Source: Fasciola hepatica (taxonomy: Eukaryota; Platyhelminthes; Trematoda; Plagiorchiida; Fasciolidae). From it: a stretch of DNA of 64,000 bases. Below the pieces are notes generated by a model. It worked only from the letters and a program-made list of their open reading frames with translations, had not been told where the DNA came from and ran no database searches. Every line of letters starts with the position of its first letter. The first letter of the stretch is position 1. The DNA lies in contig CANUEZ040000183.1 in NCBI GenBank assembly GCA_948099385.1, positions 3,410,001 to 3,474,000 on the forward strand. The letters are read 5' to 3'. Both the position numbers and the translations under genes were made by a program. Below, in pieces: positions 33,501-45,450 of the stretch.

Positions 33501-34180
33501 TCTTAGTTGCCCTACTTATTTTCTTAGCTGGCTTAAAGACTAGTTCTCGGATATAACGCAGTGTGCCAAAGTTTGAATAATAGTTTCTGGACATCTCTTA
33601 AGCCGTGCCGGTGTTTTTTATGGGGCTGTTTTTTTCACTATACTTATTCACCACTTACGTTAGCGACTTAACTGCCATCCACCCAGCCAGCCTAATCAAG
33701 TATGCCGAAGATGTTGCTTTGGCTGGAGCTGTTTCTCAGCAGTCCTATTTATGAAAATATTCCCTTTACGCAAAACGTTTCTGAGCTGTCTGGTCTTCTG
33801 GTAAACTATGTCAAATGTCAATAATGCATTTTTCCACTTTGCGTTCGCCTTTTATAAAAGACAATCCCACAATATAGTGTACTCCTGTTGCACGTGTGGC
33901 GCACGTAAAATACCTCGATGTAACTGTACTAGAGAACTGACGTTGATCTTCACGTTCAGAAGTTATGGTCGAAAAACTGTTTACATTGTCCCTTCAAATT
34001 CGTCCATTTTGACAGTTCAGTGGTTCTCAATCTGTCACTTCTTCCTTCGTACACCAGTGTATATTTCCCATTATTCTCTATTTTTCTCCCATAAATCTTC
34101 CTGGTCTATTGAAAAAAGACTACATTATCCTTGGTAGAGGTCTGCTTCGGGGGTAGACTCAAGAAACATCATACTGAACT
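33500..34180 (+). pseudogene. L2/CR1-type LINE reverse transcriptase, C-terminal half
   Basis: After a weak PTYFLSWLKD block comes MGLFFSLYLFTTYVSDL, then AIHPASLIKYAEDVALAGAV (about 33620-33735), which is the LINE palm B-to-C region with the catalytic YADD changed to YAED. Further on, VAHVKYLDVTVLEN (family VKYLGVxLxxxLxW) and the thumb CIFPIILYFSPINLPGLLKK with DYIILGRGLL (about 34050-34130) are readable. The thumb is strikingly similar to ILLLLYHSPVIFPGLLKQDF of the minus-strand LINE at 39.4-41.7 kb, so both belong to one family. Stops and frame changes are frequent. Confidence 0.75.
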
Positions 34181-35310
34181 TATGGTAAGCACTCAGGAGC
34201 ATCTACATTTGCTCGAAAGATCATTTCCGACTGTTCACAACCATGACATTGCGATTATTCTCTGTGCCAGTTATACCCGCAAATAAGGATGAAGTTTCAC
34301 CTGAAGTGTTAACTCGTTTTGGCGCTTAAAGCTTTCGTTCTTTTCCTTGACAGCTGGAAAGAACCGTAAAAAGGTGCTCAATCTAGTGTCATAATGAAAT
34401 AGTGATAATTATTATGTGGAAGAATATATGCAAGAAGTATTACGACGGAATTACGTAAGCAGTTGCCGGCCACAAAAATGATTGGACAGCAAGCGTACTT
34501 CATTTGGCTAAACTCCACCATCTGTCAGGATCTGTAGTAGCTTGGGTCTGTCCACGCAGCAGAATGCACAACTGTAATCGGAGAAGCAGATCCTGAAAAT
34601 CCATACTGTTCTGATCCAGCAGCGACAAGAAAAAAATGTTTGAGGGAAACCAAGGCTTCAAGGGTTGAACGTGAACGATGGTTGGTCGGACACATTAAGC
34701 TGAAGAGATGTGCGCTCTAGTAATAACCGTTCAAACACCTCGAGGTTGACGGAAATGCATGCTTCTGGGTAGAATTTGGTAATAATAATAATGATATACT
34801 TCTTCGCTGTGATCCAGATACACGCGTAAAACCACGGTCAAATGAACATTTGTGCTCAACACGACAAAGCAATCACTAATTCTGAAAGGGTCTCGAAATT
34901 CAGCATCAGTACAATGAAGCTGGTCGAAGTTCTAATGGATTAAAATAAAAACGACTTAGGCAGCAAGTGTGAACCCATTCGAAATTGAATTACGGCAAAG
35001 TAAAGGATCGACCAGACGTGGAATAGCTGAAACGAACTTTGTGATCCGTTGGGAAGGGTAATTTATATACAAGATTGGTGCGGAAAATTAACGGCGGATG
35101 GTTACTCGGAGTCAATGAACAGAGCAAGTTGTTATGAAGCCTGCATACCTGTGGAATTCGTATGGAATTACCCGAGAGAACATTGATGAATACGTTAAGG
35201 AACGGTGCGCCGTAACAAGGTGAGGTAACCATCAGAATGGTTATCAAGAATCATCCTAGCGGTGAGAATTCGCTACAGGTGGAAGAATGATAGAATCCTA
35301 AAATGTGAAG
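34180..35310. other. No clear feature; possible 3' part of neighbouring LINE
   Basis: The minus-strand frame 35247-34990 (85 codons) lies downstream of the RT fragment at 35310-35700 but shows no recognisable RT block. A short (AAT)n-like run lies at 34782-34795. Confidence 0.4.
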
Positions 35311-35700
35311 AATCAATGACCAGGTATAAAACAGTGTCCATGTGGAGCAAAATCTGGAAATCGAAGGGTAAAATTAATTTGCCTGGGCTTACTTCTGATA
35401 ATTCTGTTAAGCAGACAAATATGTCTTACTGAGTTGCAGGGGGCATTTCTGTGACAGCATCGGGGCGTGATAGATGAGGATGATAAGCCACACCACGTTT
35501 TGAGGGCGTCTCTGGAGGTTTCCTTGTTGGGCATGAGTGAAATGAAGGACATTTTCCATCCGTCAGGGATTTTCGTATGGATTAAGCAACGACTGAAGAG
35601 GCCAGATAGGGCAGGGGATAATATAGCTGCACATTCCCCCAACTCAGTTGGTGATAGTCCGTCAGGACCACACTCCTTATTCGGTTGAATTCATAACAGT
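35310..35700 (-). pseudogene. LINE reverse transcriptase finger fragment
   Basis: The minus strand reads CGPDGLSPTELGECAAILSP, then ALSGLFSRCLIHTKIPDGWK, then MSFISLMPNKE. This is the LINE RT entry GPDGLPxxLLxxxAxxLxxxLxxLFxxSLxxGxIPxxWKxAxIxPLxKK. The open frame is 109 codons, but homology is lost after the KE-TSRD segment, so the palm is missing or unreadable. It is an internal fragment of a CR1/RTE-group element whose exact clade is undetermined. Confidence 0.75.
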
Positions 35701-37569
35701 TCTTTGAATACTTCTAGGGAATTAAAAAAAACTACTGGTAGGCACCAAACGGCTGATGGCATCGAAACTCGAGGTAGACGCTAAGTCTCTGCAACAGATG
35801 AACTTCCGACTGTTTTTCAACATCTACCGCTGACGAGGGATTCTTCGAGAGTTTGCCAATTAAATGCATAGGAACTTTCCAAGTATGGTGATTACTTTGA
35901 TTTATCGTTTGTTGTGTCAGAGCATAATCTTCTGGACTATCCCCGATCAGTGGTGGCTTGACGGTTAAATCCCAACGGAAAAGTAACCACAATAAAAAGG
36001 AAGCTGTGTTGAAGTGTAACCAAAAATGAACACACTTATAGCATGAGACAGGGAATACATGGACACACACGGCACTGTTACTGGTCGCAGAGGGTGGTGC
36101 TCAGACATGATAGGCTAAGTTCGATCGCAGTGCTGAAAACTTCTGATTGGTTGGAGGGTGGATGTGAAGGGCAAGCATTAGGTTGTCCGTCGATGGTCGA
36201 TGCTAAAAGCGATGTACTTTGGACTGGTTCGTGAGCATATGCGTCATGATTGCGCTGTTATGTGAAATATGCGTGCTTCCTCATTGGTTAGTGTTAACAA
36301 AGTACCCAGTCCGCGGGTTGGGAGAATGCGGATTGCAACCTTGCTAATGACATGCTTTCAGGGAGATTTCCGACTCCATGATAAGGTTAATGTCGAGCAT
36401 ACATGGCATTCAGATTTTGTGGCTTAACTTGATCTGACCTCGATAGAATTTTGGCCAAGGAGCAAATTTTAGCTTTGTATGCGCCTTCTTTCTCACTTCG
36501 CAGTCGTTTCAGATGACGGAATGAGAATCTATCTGCACGAAAGTATACATTTTTAACTCAGTAGTTATATCAAAGCAAGAATTTAGACAGTTTGTCAGTT
36601 TGTCGCAGAACAAAGATCAGTCTGACTGAGAAATTATCTCAAGATTCGTCCCTACGATCGCGTCTGCAAGCCGAGAGAGGTCATCTGGGGAGCACAGGAG
36701 ATGACGATGCCTCCGGTTGCCACGTTGCGTAAACCGCCGACCGTTATTTTCTCCGTAAGTAGTAGGAAAAATTTTGATGACCGCGTGATCCAAACTTTCA
36801 TCGATGAACAGCAATCAGTGTGGGACCCTTTGGAAATCTCAATGATCTTCAACTTTAGTCGGGAAGGCAACAATGCTTTTCAGCTCAAGCGTTTTATGAA
36901 GGCCAACATCCAAACCAGTGGAATAGCCACAGACTATGCAACAGGATGGATGGAGATGGTTAAATGGCCGATGGAAAATTATTGAAGAGTTCGTCAAGTC
37001 CACTGGTAGTGTACTACAGTCCGAAATGATAGCGTGGAATTCTGGCACAATGAATGAATAGTAGCAATTATCCCAAGTCTAAACGAATAGCAGAACATAA
37101 CTGTTTGAAGTGCGAATCACAATTATCTATTTACACAGTCCAAGGTCGCGTATATGTAGTTATACAAAGGGGTGATGATAAATGGTTGTATTATGGACAA
37201 TCATCACAGGTAGCCTTTAGGCGCAATGAAGGACGAATATGTGCAAATTCCAAACCCAATAATGATGTAATTTAACAGAATAAATCCACGGCGGAACCAA
37301 ACGTTATTATGAGTGATGCGTTACCGAAATCTTGAACAATAATAAATCAAGAATTCACAAAACATACTTGTCTGTGCTCGTTCCTAGGCCGACTGCAAGA
37401 GCGAAACAGAACCAGTGTTACCAAACCAACAACAGTTCTTAAAGACCCAGAAAAACTGAAGCAGTTAAACAAGGAGTGAAGATGAACAAGGAATAGCCAC
37501 TCCCGATGAGACATACTGAATTCACTGAGCTTTTTGTGCATTTGGCTGCAACGTGTCACCTGCCGTATT

Positions 37570-37611
37570 ATTCCTCCCTCTCCTCCCTCCCTCTCCTCAC
37601 CCCCCCCCCCC
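37570..37611. repeat. C/T-rich tract ending in poly-C
   Basis: Reiterated ctccctcc units lead into an uninterrupted run of about twelve C residues. It is a simple-sequence tract. Confidence 0.9.
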
Positions 37612-38931
37612 GAAAGTCCTTCGACCTCTATTCCGTCTGACGGTTACCACCTGAACCCTTAGTGAGGTTAGATTCGCTGTCCACAACAGAGTACATTCAA
37701 TGCGGTGATTTACCGACACACAACTGAGTAACAGTGGTTCGATTTTATTTCAAGTGCATCGTCAGTGGTTTCAGTTTCCTAACGGAACAGAAGCACCCAA
37801 TCAAAGGGCTCACAAAATTTCAATAACAAACCGCTACCAGCTAAGAACGACAAAACAACACCAATGTAGAGTACGAACATGGATTATCGATAAGTAAGCA
37901 ACTGTTCTGATGCGCAACGTAGGAAGGCTATGGTTGGGTCACAGTACCTTAGCGATATCTGCACACCCTACGGTGCAACAGCATTGATTCACATGCTCAG
38001 CGCCCCAGCGTCTTATCATTGATCGAAATATGAAGAAAACTTGAAGCAGGCAGACAGGGTGACGATTTCAGATACGTCTTATTGCCTCCACCGTTTTCTT
38101 TCCAGCAACAGCCATCATAGGTGGGACCCTGCAGGATAAATTTTAATTTTTCCCAACGGTTGATAACCTGTGTGTGCTGCATGGTCCTACCAACGGTAAA
38201 GCCGGCAAACTTATGGATCGGACTTTCGATTCCGGCCACTATCACACACGCGTGCACCCACGTACACGCATCACTAAGAGTTTACTTATCCACGAACGGC
38301 TTGCTCTATCTAATCAGACTTGGGTCCTGAGCCAAACGGGCTTACTGATTCGTTGCTGCTAAGCGACCCTATTCGATCGCATGTACTACTTCCGTTTTCC
38401 CTATCGATGATTCACTTGCCTGCTTGCTCGCTTACTTACGTGCTTACTAATACACTAATAGACGGATTTGTTGGGTATTGTGTTCTCTGTTAATTGCGAA
38501 CAACACATTTGGCTTTTCGGGCACGGAGCCCGTTTTACGGATTTACGTTCACAGTTGAGATAAACTTTGTGGATTATTTACGACTTTCGGAGATTCAACT
38601 AAATTATTCATCCGACCTATACATAATGCTTTAAAGCTCTGGCTTCAAGTAAATCTGCAGATAGAAGTGAAATGTTATCGAGTCTACCTGTTCATGATTG
38701 CAAAACAGGATGCATCCGAAGCCCGGTTGACGTTCACAAATGTGTGCGATTTGGACCAGAGAGCTCAGCTTTAAATTTGAGCACGTTTTTCGTTGATGGA
38801 AACTTTTTTGTTTTTGTTGAAAGCACAATAGTAAACGTGACATTAGTCGCACAACAGTTATTGGGAAACAATCAAAAACTGACGAGAAAAACCAATGTGG
38901 AAGTGATTGTGTAGCATAAAGGTCTAAAGGT

Positions 38932-38982
38932 GGGGCGGAAAACAGCCGGTTTTAAGGGCCCCGCCCCGAAGCATTCTTCGGG
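38932..38982. other. Overlapping hairpins
   Basis: GGGGCGG at 38932-38938 can pair perfectly with CCGCCCC at 38961-38967, with an inner AAAAC/GTTTT stem. CCCGAAG at 38965-38971 can pair perfectly with CTTCGGG at 38976-38982 around a CATT loop. The two main stems share bases 38965-38967, so they compete. Function is unknown; it may be chance in G/C-rich DNA. Confidence 0.5.
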
Positions 38983-39469
38983 TTGTATTTTATCCTACGG
39001 TTATATCGAAGCAATTTTACGTCCATTCATTCCCAAGGTGCTCTACACTCCTAACATCAATTAATATTTGTATGACAGACTTTTGCAAGCGATCTCCTTG
39101 CATTTTAATCAAGATGCTCTGACAAAACTGAGCTGGAAGTAAGTAGAAAACAAAACAATGTTCGGTAAGGGTATATGGAAGTGTAAGAACAGAAGAATAC
39201 ATCAACCAAATTTGGGAAGTTATTCCGCTTTATCCTTGTCTTTGGTTGTCGGTACCCGAGCTGAATAGCGTACAAGAGAGTTTTCGTATGCTTCAAGTCT
39301 GTAGGAATAGTGACGAAATTCAAATCTGGGTAGAAGAAAGAGTAAGACAAAGAGATAAGCCAGAGTGTAACGGATGCTTTGGATCCTGTGGTATCTAGTG
39401 GGCTAGAGCTAGGCAAAATTCGATACGATGTTTTCCTAGTTCAGTCAAATGAAAGTCAGAGGAGAGGGA

Positions 39470-40775
39470 TCAAACGAAGCTAATAATTACCAATCCTCGA
39501 CCAAAGGCTTTGAAGTCTTGTTTCAAAAGGCCGGGGAAAATTACCGGTGAGTGATATAATAATAATAATATATTAATAAAACTTAGAAGAACAAATTTGG
39601 AGACAATTGTTGGTGGTTTCCTTACTTGAAAAGAAAGGCGTTGCAGTTTACCGACACTGTACCGAGTGCGAAAAGTGCATCGTAAATTGGTGTCTAGGCC
39701 AAGACCCAGATGCTTGAAGGAACTTTCCCTGGGTAAAGATTTGAAATTCAATCTAACAGGATCACTAGGAAATGGTAAACGAGTGAGACTGAAAACATAT
39801 TCAAGGCATTTAGATGGATTCCGTTTTTAGACCCCAACTGGAAGAGAGACAATCTATTAGAAATAGGTTTTCACCAAATTTCCTGAAATCTGAGTAGTCA
39901 GAAACAGTATGACAAGGGCCTACGTCACCGGCATAATAAAATGTGTCGGGTGGAGAAGAAACCGGAAGGTAGCTAATATAGGTCGAAGAGAAAAAAAGGA
40001 TGGCACAAAACCCTGGAGTACACCGTCAATGTTAACAAGTTGTTTTGAGATGCTTTGTTTGACTTTAATTTACTGAATTCGACTAAGAAAATAGTTTGAT
40101 TGTAGGGAAAAAGTTATACTGGACAATCGAAAGCTCCAAGCTCCTGGAGAAGATGTGATCGGGGTACAGAATCAAGGGCTGAACAATAATCAAAGAATAT
40201 GCGAAGGACAGATTGTTCAGAGTTGCTTAAAAATTTGATGAGGGGATGGGCCACGCAGTTTGGTACATCAGGGGTGGATTTTTCGGGTTTATAAGCAAAC
40301 TGAAGAGGGTCAGGTGACACACTGAGATGCTTCTGAAGACGGGTGAAAACAGTCTTTTCAGTGGCATTGCAGAAGGGGAGGATGTGAGGGCAAAGGGGAG
40401 AAACCCTTTATTACCACCAGAAGTGTTAGAGTCTTTAGAAATTGGAATGATGGTAACTGGGTGGCATAGATAAGGAATCGAACATCTGGTTAGAGACTCG
40501 TCTATCAAAGTAGTGATCAGTGTGGCAAGTTCAGCTGCACCGTACTTGGGAATCACCGGAGGAAGGCCGTCAGGACCGGCCGCAGACGATGTTTTGGATT
40601 TGTGAAGAATTTTAAAAATGTCTGCCCTAAAGAAAGGTTCTAGATCTGCAGAAGCACAAGAGGAATATGAAGGAAGGCAGCCATTGGAGAGATGAGTGAT
40701 AGTAGGGTTGAGTAGCTTCACATCGACCTTATCGTTTGTATTTGTTCCTCTGGTCACGTGAAAGTCATATACCAT
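39470..40775 (-). pseudogene. L2/CR1-type LINE reverse transcriptase, broken
   Basis: In order on the minus strand are LEPFFRADIFKILHKSKTSS and AAGPDGLPPVIPKYGAAEL (fingers, within a 182-codon open frame). Next are LTRCSIPYLCHPVTIIPISK, PDPLQFAYKPEKSTPDV (family QFAYxxxRSTxDAV), and the A motif RIFFDYCSALDSVPRSHLL (family FLDFSSAFNTIxxxxL). The B motif GVLQGFV is at about 40010-40024 and the C motif FYYAGDVG at 39921-39935, where YADD reads YAGD. The thumb reads SFKHLGLGLDTNLRC and NILLLLYHSPVIFPGLLKQD. The QFAYxxxRST and SSAFN motifs are typical of L2/CR1-like elements. Confidence 0.88.
39556..39572. repeat. (AAT)n tract
   Basis: Short trinucleotide reiteration within the LINE thumb region, where it encodes the Leu-rich ILLLL run of the RT on the minus strand. 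Confidence 0.7.
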
Positions 40776-41149
40776 GAGTTTTCTGAGTACCTTGAGTGTT
40801 GGCTACGCAATCCGGCTACCAGTGGTGAACAGTATCTCAAGGGGGCAGTACTAGTTGAAGATAGAACATTGGGTTTCAGTAAAAAGTTCTGCAGCCTGGA
40901 ATACGGAGGGCGTAGAAGAAAGCCATGGAAAGGCAACACCAATGGCTGCAATAAAAGGGGACTGATTGTGAGGAAGAAAGTTTTGAAGGCGAAGTCTTGC
41001 CTGATTTGAAGACGTGAATAGTCTGTGAACGGTGTGTGAATGGATTTCCGATCTCGTAAGGGGCAAGCTTTAGTCACTTGTGGAGAGAGGCTTTCAATTT
41101 ATTGGAAAACGTGCGACGGTGATTGGGTAGTGAATTCCTCTAACACAGT

Positions 41150-41705
41150 TCACTCTAGTAGGAGGGGTGCCGATATGAATTAATCGGAGAGATAGAAGCT
41201 GAAGAGTATTAGCATGACTGAAATCACTGACGAGCATATGTATATGTTTGTCTAGGAGGTGAGCTAGAAAAAGTATAAAAGCTTTATGAAAGCAAAATAT
41301 ATATTCGGTAGTCCCAAGACGGTGTTATGTGCACGTTTGTGATAATAATGATTCTGGAGTGAGCAAATCTAGGGAAACACAGTGTAGAAAGACTTTCAAT
41401 ACCTTTTGTAGAGTTTTTTAAAACGGTAGTAGACTTAAGTCTTCCGGTGTCGCAGTTGCGACTTTACTCTGAGTAGACGTAGTTCACCACTGTCCCTCCA
41501 TGTTTTCTCCTCTTTAGAACCCGATCATGACGATGACCCGGAAATCGGTCAGAGAGTAGTCAACTCTCTCACCTAGCCAGGATTCTTGAACACATACTGC
41601 ACACCTATGAACAAAAAACCGTGTCCATAAAATCCTTGCGAAATCCGACAAGTATGAGAGGAGAGGATGTGCATTAGCCCTGATCACAGATGACACCGTC
41701 ATTTT
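41150..41705 (-). pseudogene. LINE endonuclease remnants
   Basis: The block CAVCVQESWLGERVDYSLTD (about 41600-41540) resembles DIIxIxETWLxxxxDDSxLxxxGYxV of LINE endonucleases. Near 41250-41150, HMLVSDFSHANTLQLLSL and TPPTRVNCV match the later motifs MLVGDFNHxxxxxxxL and xPTR. The region between them is unreadable and no SDH motif was found. Catalytic residues are partly changed (GDFN reads SDFS). Confidence 0.65.
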
Positions 41706-41719
41706 AGATGGAGTACCAG

Positions 41720-44215
41720 AACTAAATACGGGCTATCAACCAGCAAGCTTCCACATTTTAGTCCAGTTTTGCATTATAGTAGCCATGGGAAAAGGAAATT
41801 CGTCGGTGGAAAGCAACATAATTTTTATTACTCCAAATTCCAGCCTAGAATACGAGTGGCGAGTGAGTACGATAACAGAGTAGGATAATAATAAATTCAC
41901 TTAGTCAAGAGCAGGACAAAATATGTAACACAGCCAATCTAAGGGCTCGTGCCGGGATGGATTTCTTTTGCTTGTGTTTCACGCGGGCTTACTACTGTCG
42001 TGAAAGGAGATTTCCAAACGCATCTTCACAAGTATCAGTCAGGATTCAAGTTCCCAATCATTTCTGATCACGAGTTACTCCGCTTCACTTATCAAATTTA
42101 CTACAGCAATCGGTAAGAGACTGTGTGTAACACATCCTGCAAATGATTTTGACATTCAGCATTGTAGCGGTAAGCAAATTTCACACGAGGTTATCTTTCC
42201 TGATACTCACGGTTATGTGATGAGTGTGATTCTTATTGTCTATTTTTGCAACTACTCCCTGTGACCCCATAGGACCTGATTCGTGATTCACATCGATATT
42301 TCGGGTCTATTTTATCCCCCGTCAGGCGCAGATTTCCTGGGCAAAATGAGTCAGCCATGACAGTAGATGTATTTCTATGTTTAAATGATCGCACTTTGGT
42401 TGCTCCAGCACTCCAATGAGTAATTTTATCTGATTGATGTTTTAGGCTTTTGTGAATTGAAAAAATAAAAGCACTAACCTACCTAACATGTTGCTGGACC
42501 GGGATCGGTACTTATATTGTACAATTCTCCAAACTTTGCGACCGATGAACATGAAAAGTATTTTACCTTTGAAAAAGACTCCATGGCCTGTGGCATGTGA
42601 GGTTTGGGAAAGAATTTATGCTGATTACTGTGGAATTTTCTTGAATAAAACTTAAGGTATGGTAACCACTGATTCTTATTCTATTTGATCGGATGTGCAA
42701 TTCACAAATTAAGCTGATGTGGAATTCACCTAAATTACCAATTGTGAAGGAGTGCCCCTGTACTGAATCCTAAGAATGGGAGACGATTCATCACTAAAAG
42801 CATTACCAAGTAACTTGAACGAATACGACGTCACCACTTGCTCACGGTGAGCAAAAACCCACAGCCAAATGGATAAACCGAGAACTTTGTACGATCAGTG
42901 AAGGATACTGTAAAGGCCATTGGTTTGTCGTCTACTCAGTAATTTGAGTGAGGTGTGGACAGTTTCCGGCGTCAATACGTAGATGCAGTTCATGGTACCA
43001 CATGTTCCAATTCAATCGCATTACTCGAGTGTCGACAACTCCGTACGAATTTCACATCTGTTGAATGCACTGACTTATCCCACCAAAGTAGAAATGACTT
43101 AAGACCAGTTTCTATAATTGTATTGGGACAACTGAGAAACAGTATGGTTTGATTTTTTGATACGCATCTTGGGTCGATACACTGCAGACACATTGGTCAA
43201 ATTCACTATCAGGTTACTGATATTTTTGCTGACACTGACATTGTTCCTTATACCAAACGTGATGATTCTGATTCACAAATAGTTGGCAAACCATGGTTCA
43301 GGCTTTCTGAATTCCTGACTACCCAACTTTCGAGACACTACGGAATCTCTCGGCTTCATTCTATCTCCAGTGAGTATGATAATTCATCATAAGCCGATTA
43401 TTCGTTGGCACTCTTTTATAATACTAAACGCATTATACCTTGGATTGCGTGGATACCGAATTGTGATTCACTTCTCGAATAGCTTTGAGTTTTATGCCCC
43501 CTTCCAAATTCGGCATAGATATCTCTTGTCATTTGGTGAGCTAGCGTTTCACTGGCACGCCCTGGTAAAACAGGAATTGGTCGATATTGCTGGACCATTA
43601 TTCACCAAATCACTTAACATAATGAGAGCAGCTGGGAACCTAACAAATGAATGGGAAGAGGTGGTTTATTTTCTTTGTTCGTTGGTGGTGATAATGTAAC
43701 GGCTCTTCGCAGACACCAAACTCATTTGAAATGCAACTACAAACCTGGAGCTCGGGTCGGCCTTGTTTATAAATAGGGATTTGTAGTTGTCTCCTATATG
43801 AATGATAACCTCTACCCAGGAGCTCATCCAGTTCCGGCATCAGGTCTTACACTAGCTATAGATAGTCGTGCATCTCGAATCATTCTTCATATTCTTATTC
43901 TTCATAATTAAATGAAGTGGCTTACAGTCAGGTGCAACGGCACTTTAAAGTAATTATTCACATACATGGACCTATTTCAAAAGTCCTGTGGGATAAATGG
44001 GTGACTTTTATCAGTCATCCATTAGGGTACGTAACTAGTCAATCAAACGTTGACAAGTCTGTTTGGTTAGCTAGGAATTCAGGCTGGCTTCAGTTTCTTC
44101 AGTTGAATGTTTGTTTAAAATCTGCTTGTTTAAGTCGACCTGGAGCTGTCCCAAGCAGTTTCATTTCCATTTCTACCCACACGGCTCTGGAAAACTGGCG
44201 CACCTCTCCCCTTCG
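41720..44215. other. Unassigned stretch
   Basis: Open frames of 60-109 codons at 42955-43193, 43370-43699 and 43640-43840 overlap on opposite strands without recognised motifs. A minus-strand QQYRPIPVLP string near 43590 faintly recalls LINE RT fingers but has no supporting neighbours. Confidence 0.4.
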
Positions 44216-44380
44216 GCCGTGGTCGTTAGCTTGTCTAGCCTCCCATCTGTTGTCAGCTCAACGGGACAAATGATATAGTTATGAAACCCATCAATAACTG
44301 TAGTTTGTTCATTTCAGTCTTTGGACGGGAATCGTATCCGCAGACATCGTTCAGCTTCCAAAATAAGACTTGTTGCCGAT
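44215..44380. repeat. Dispersed repeat family 3, copy B
   Basis: This is the sister copy of 27440-27615, with about 150 bases aligned in the same orientation and gaps. The best block is the gtttgttcatttcagtctttggacgggaatcgtatccgca segment. Neither LINE nor gypsy coding sequence adjoins this copy directly. The nearest gypsy element begins about 1 kb downstream. Confidence 0.6.
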
Positions 44381-45450
44381 TCCTACTCTGAACCACACCT
44401 GCACCGTCTCCAAGGTCATGGAATGACTTACAGAGAAAAAGGTTGAAGAACACTTGAAATACCATAGATTGTTCAATGTGCAACAGCGCGGACTGCACGA
44501 AGTCAGTTATTGCATGTGCAGTCTTCTTTTAACTCGTGAGCGTTGAACTGAAGTGGCATATCCAACAGGAGGTGCTTTTGTGGACACCAACAGGGTGCTT
44601 GGAAAAGCTCCAAGTAACGTACTCTTCTACAAGCTGCGACTGTTGGGAGTATTTGAAGTAAAGTTAGTAGAAGACACATCATCTATAAGCAGCCTGGTTT
44701 TGTTAACACGCAGCACGTCGTCACCTGTCGAGAATCCAGGGCGAGGCTGGAGGCAGCAAAGTGGATTAATGGTCTAATAATTTCGTGGTTAAAACGGAAA
44801 TGAATCAAAGAATCATTTCCCAGCAGTTTTTTAATCGAACAAAGTCAAATAAGTCAGCTGGGGTTACAACCAATCCAGTCAGATACGAGGGACGGTTATG
44901 AAGAACTTTGGACTAGTACTTCTTAGTGTGATTATTTCACTATGATCACCTGGCGTTTTATATTAGCTATTTGTTATATGCTGATAAATCGAGGTAAGTC
45001 AAAGCAATGGAGCCTTTTGAGGCAGCCAGTGGAATCGATAAGAACATGCTCTTAGAGACAAAGGATGAACCCCGAAGCTTTTGGCGACAAATACATCAAG
45101 AATATTCCCAATGCCGACAGTTCGGGAGACTTGTTTGAAGCGGAAAATCAGAGTTGCTCGGCTGAATAACGAAGGCTGTGGCAACAAATGCATCAGAATT
45201 TTGCAACGCTCACTCGTCTGTTATTGGAGTTAGAGTAGTGTTAGATGAAGATGCCGCGATTAAAGCCTCAGAAATGAATCCCACCCAGTTTCGGGTGCAG
45301 TCCCGTTTGAAGTCGACGGAAACCAGGGCGACTGCATGACGATGGTGTACGAATAATGTCTTTGTCAGGCAAATGAATTATCCGAAAGTTTTTAGTTTTT
45401 CCAAAGAGAACGCCTTGGACATCAAACCATCGATGAACTTACCGAATACT
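44380..45450. other. Probable decayed gag N-terminal region, unreadable
   Basis: The plus strand upstream of a recognisable gypsy gag tail should hold the leader and the gag N-terminus. A 74-codon frame at 44553-44777 shows no motif, so this remains inference from position. Confidence 0.35.

Larger units (their letters stand above)
35700..39400. other. Unassigned 3.7 kb stretch
   Basis: It contains several 60-110-codon frames without family motifs (36043-36234, 36701-36985, 37054-37275, 38121-38330, 38672-38914). It also holds a C/T-rich tract ending in C12 at 37600-37611, and two overlapping perfect hairpins at 38932-38982. No transposon coding region was recognised. Confidence 0.45.
39400..41720 (-). 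mobile_element. L2/CR1-type LINE with endonuclease and RT, decayed
   Basis: The minus strand carries endonuclease remnants at 41700-41150 and an RT running from 40775 to 39470, in the normal order. The RT fingers and thumb keep long open stretches (182 and 93 codons), but the catalytic C motif is mutated and there are several frameshifts. The 3' end was not defined. The thumb sequence shows it is the same family as the fragment at 33.5-34.2 kb. Confidence 0.85.

Noticed and set aside
40227..40775. A 182-codon frame, the longest in the window, as a possible host gene
   Set aside because: Its motifs (AAGPDGLPPVIPKYG, and others) are LINE RT fingers, continuous with the palm and thumb downstream.
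43416..43598. Minus-strand QQYRPIPVLP as LINE RT fingers
   Set aside because: It is a single weak motif, with no GPDG block upstream or palm block downstream.
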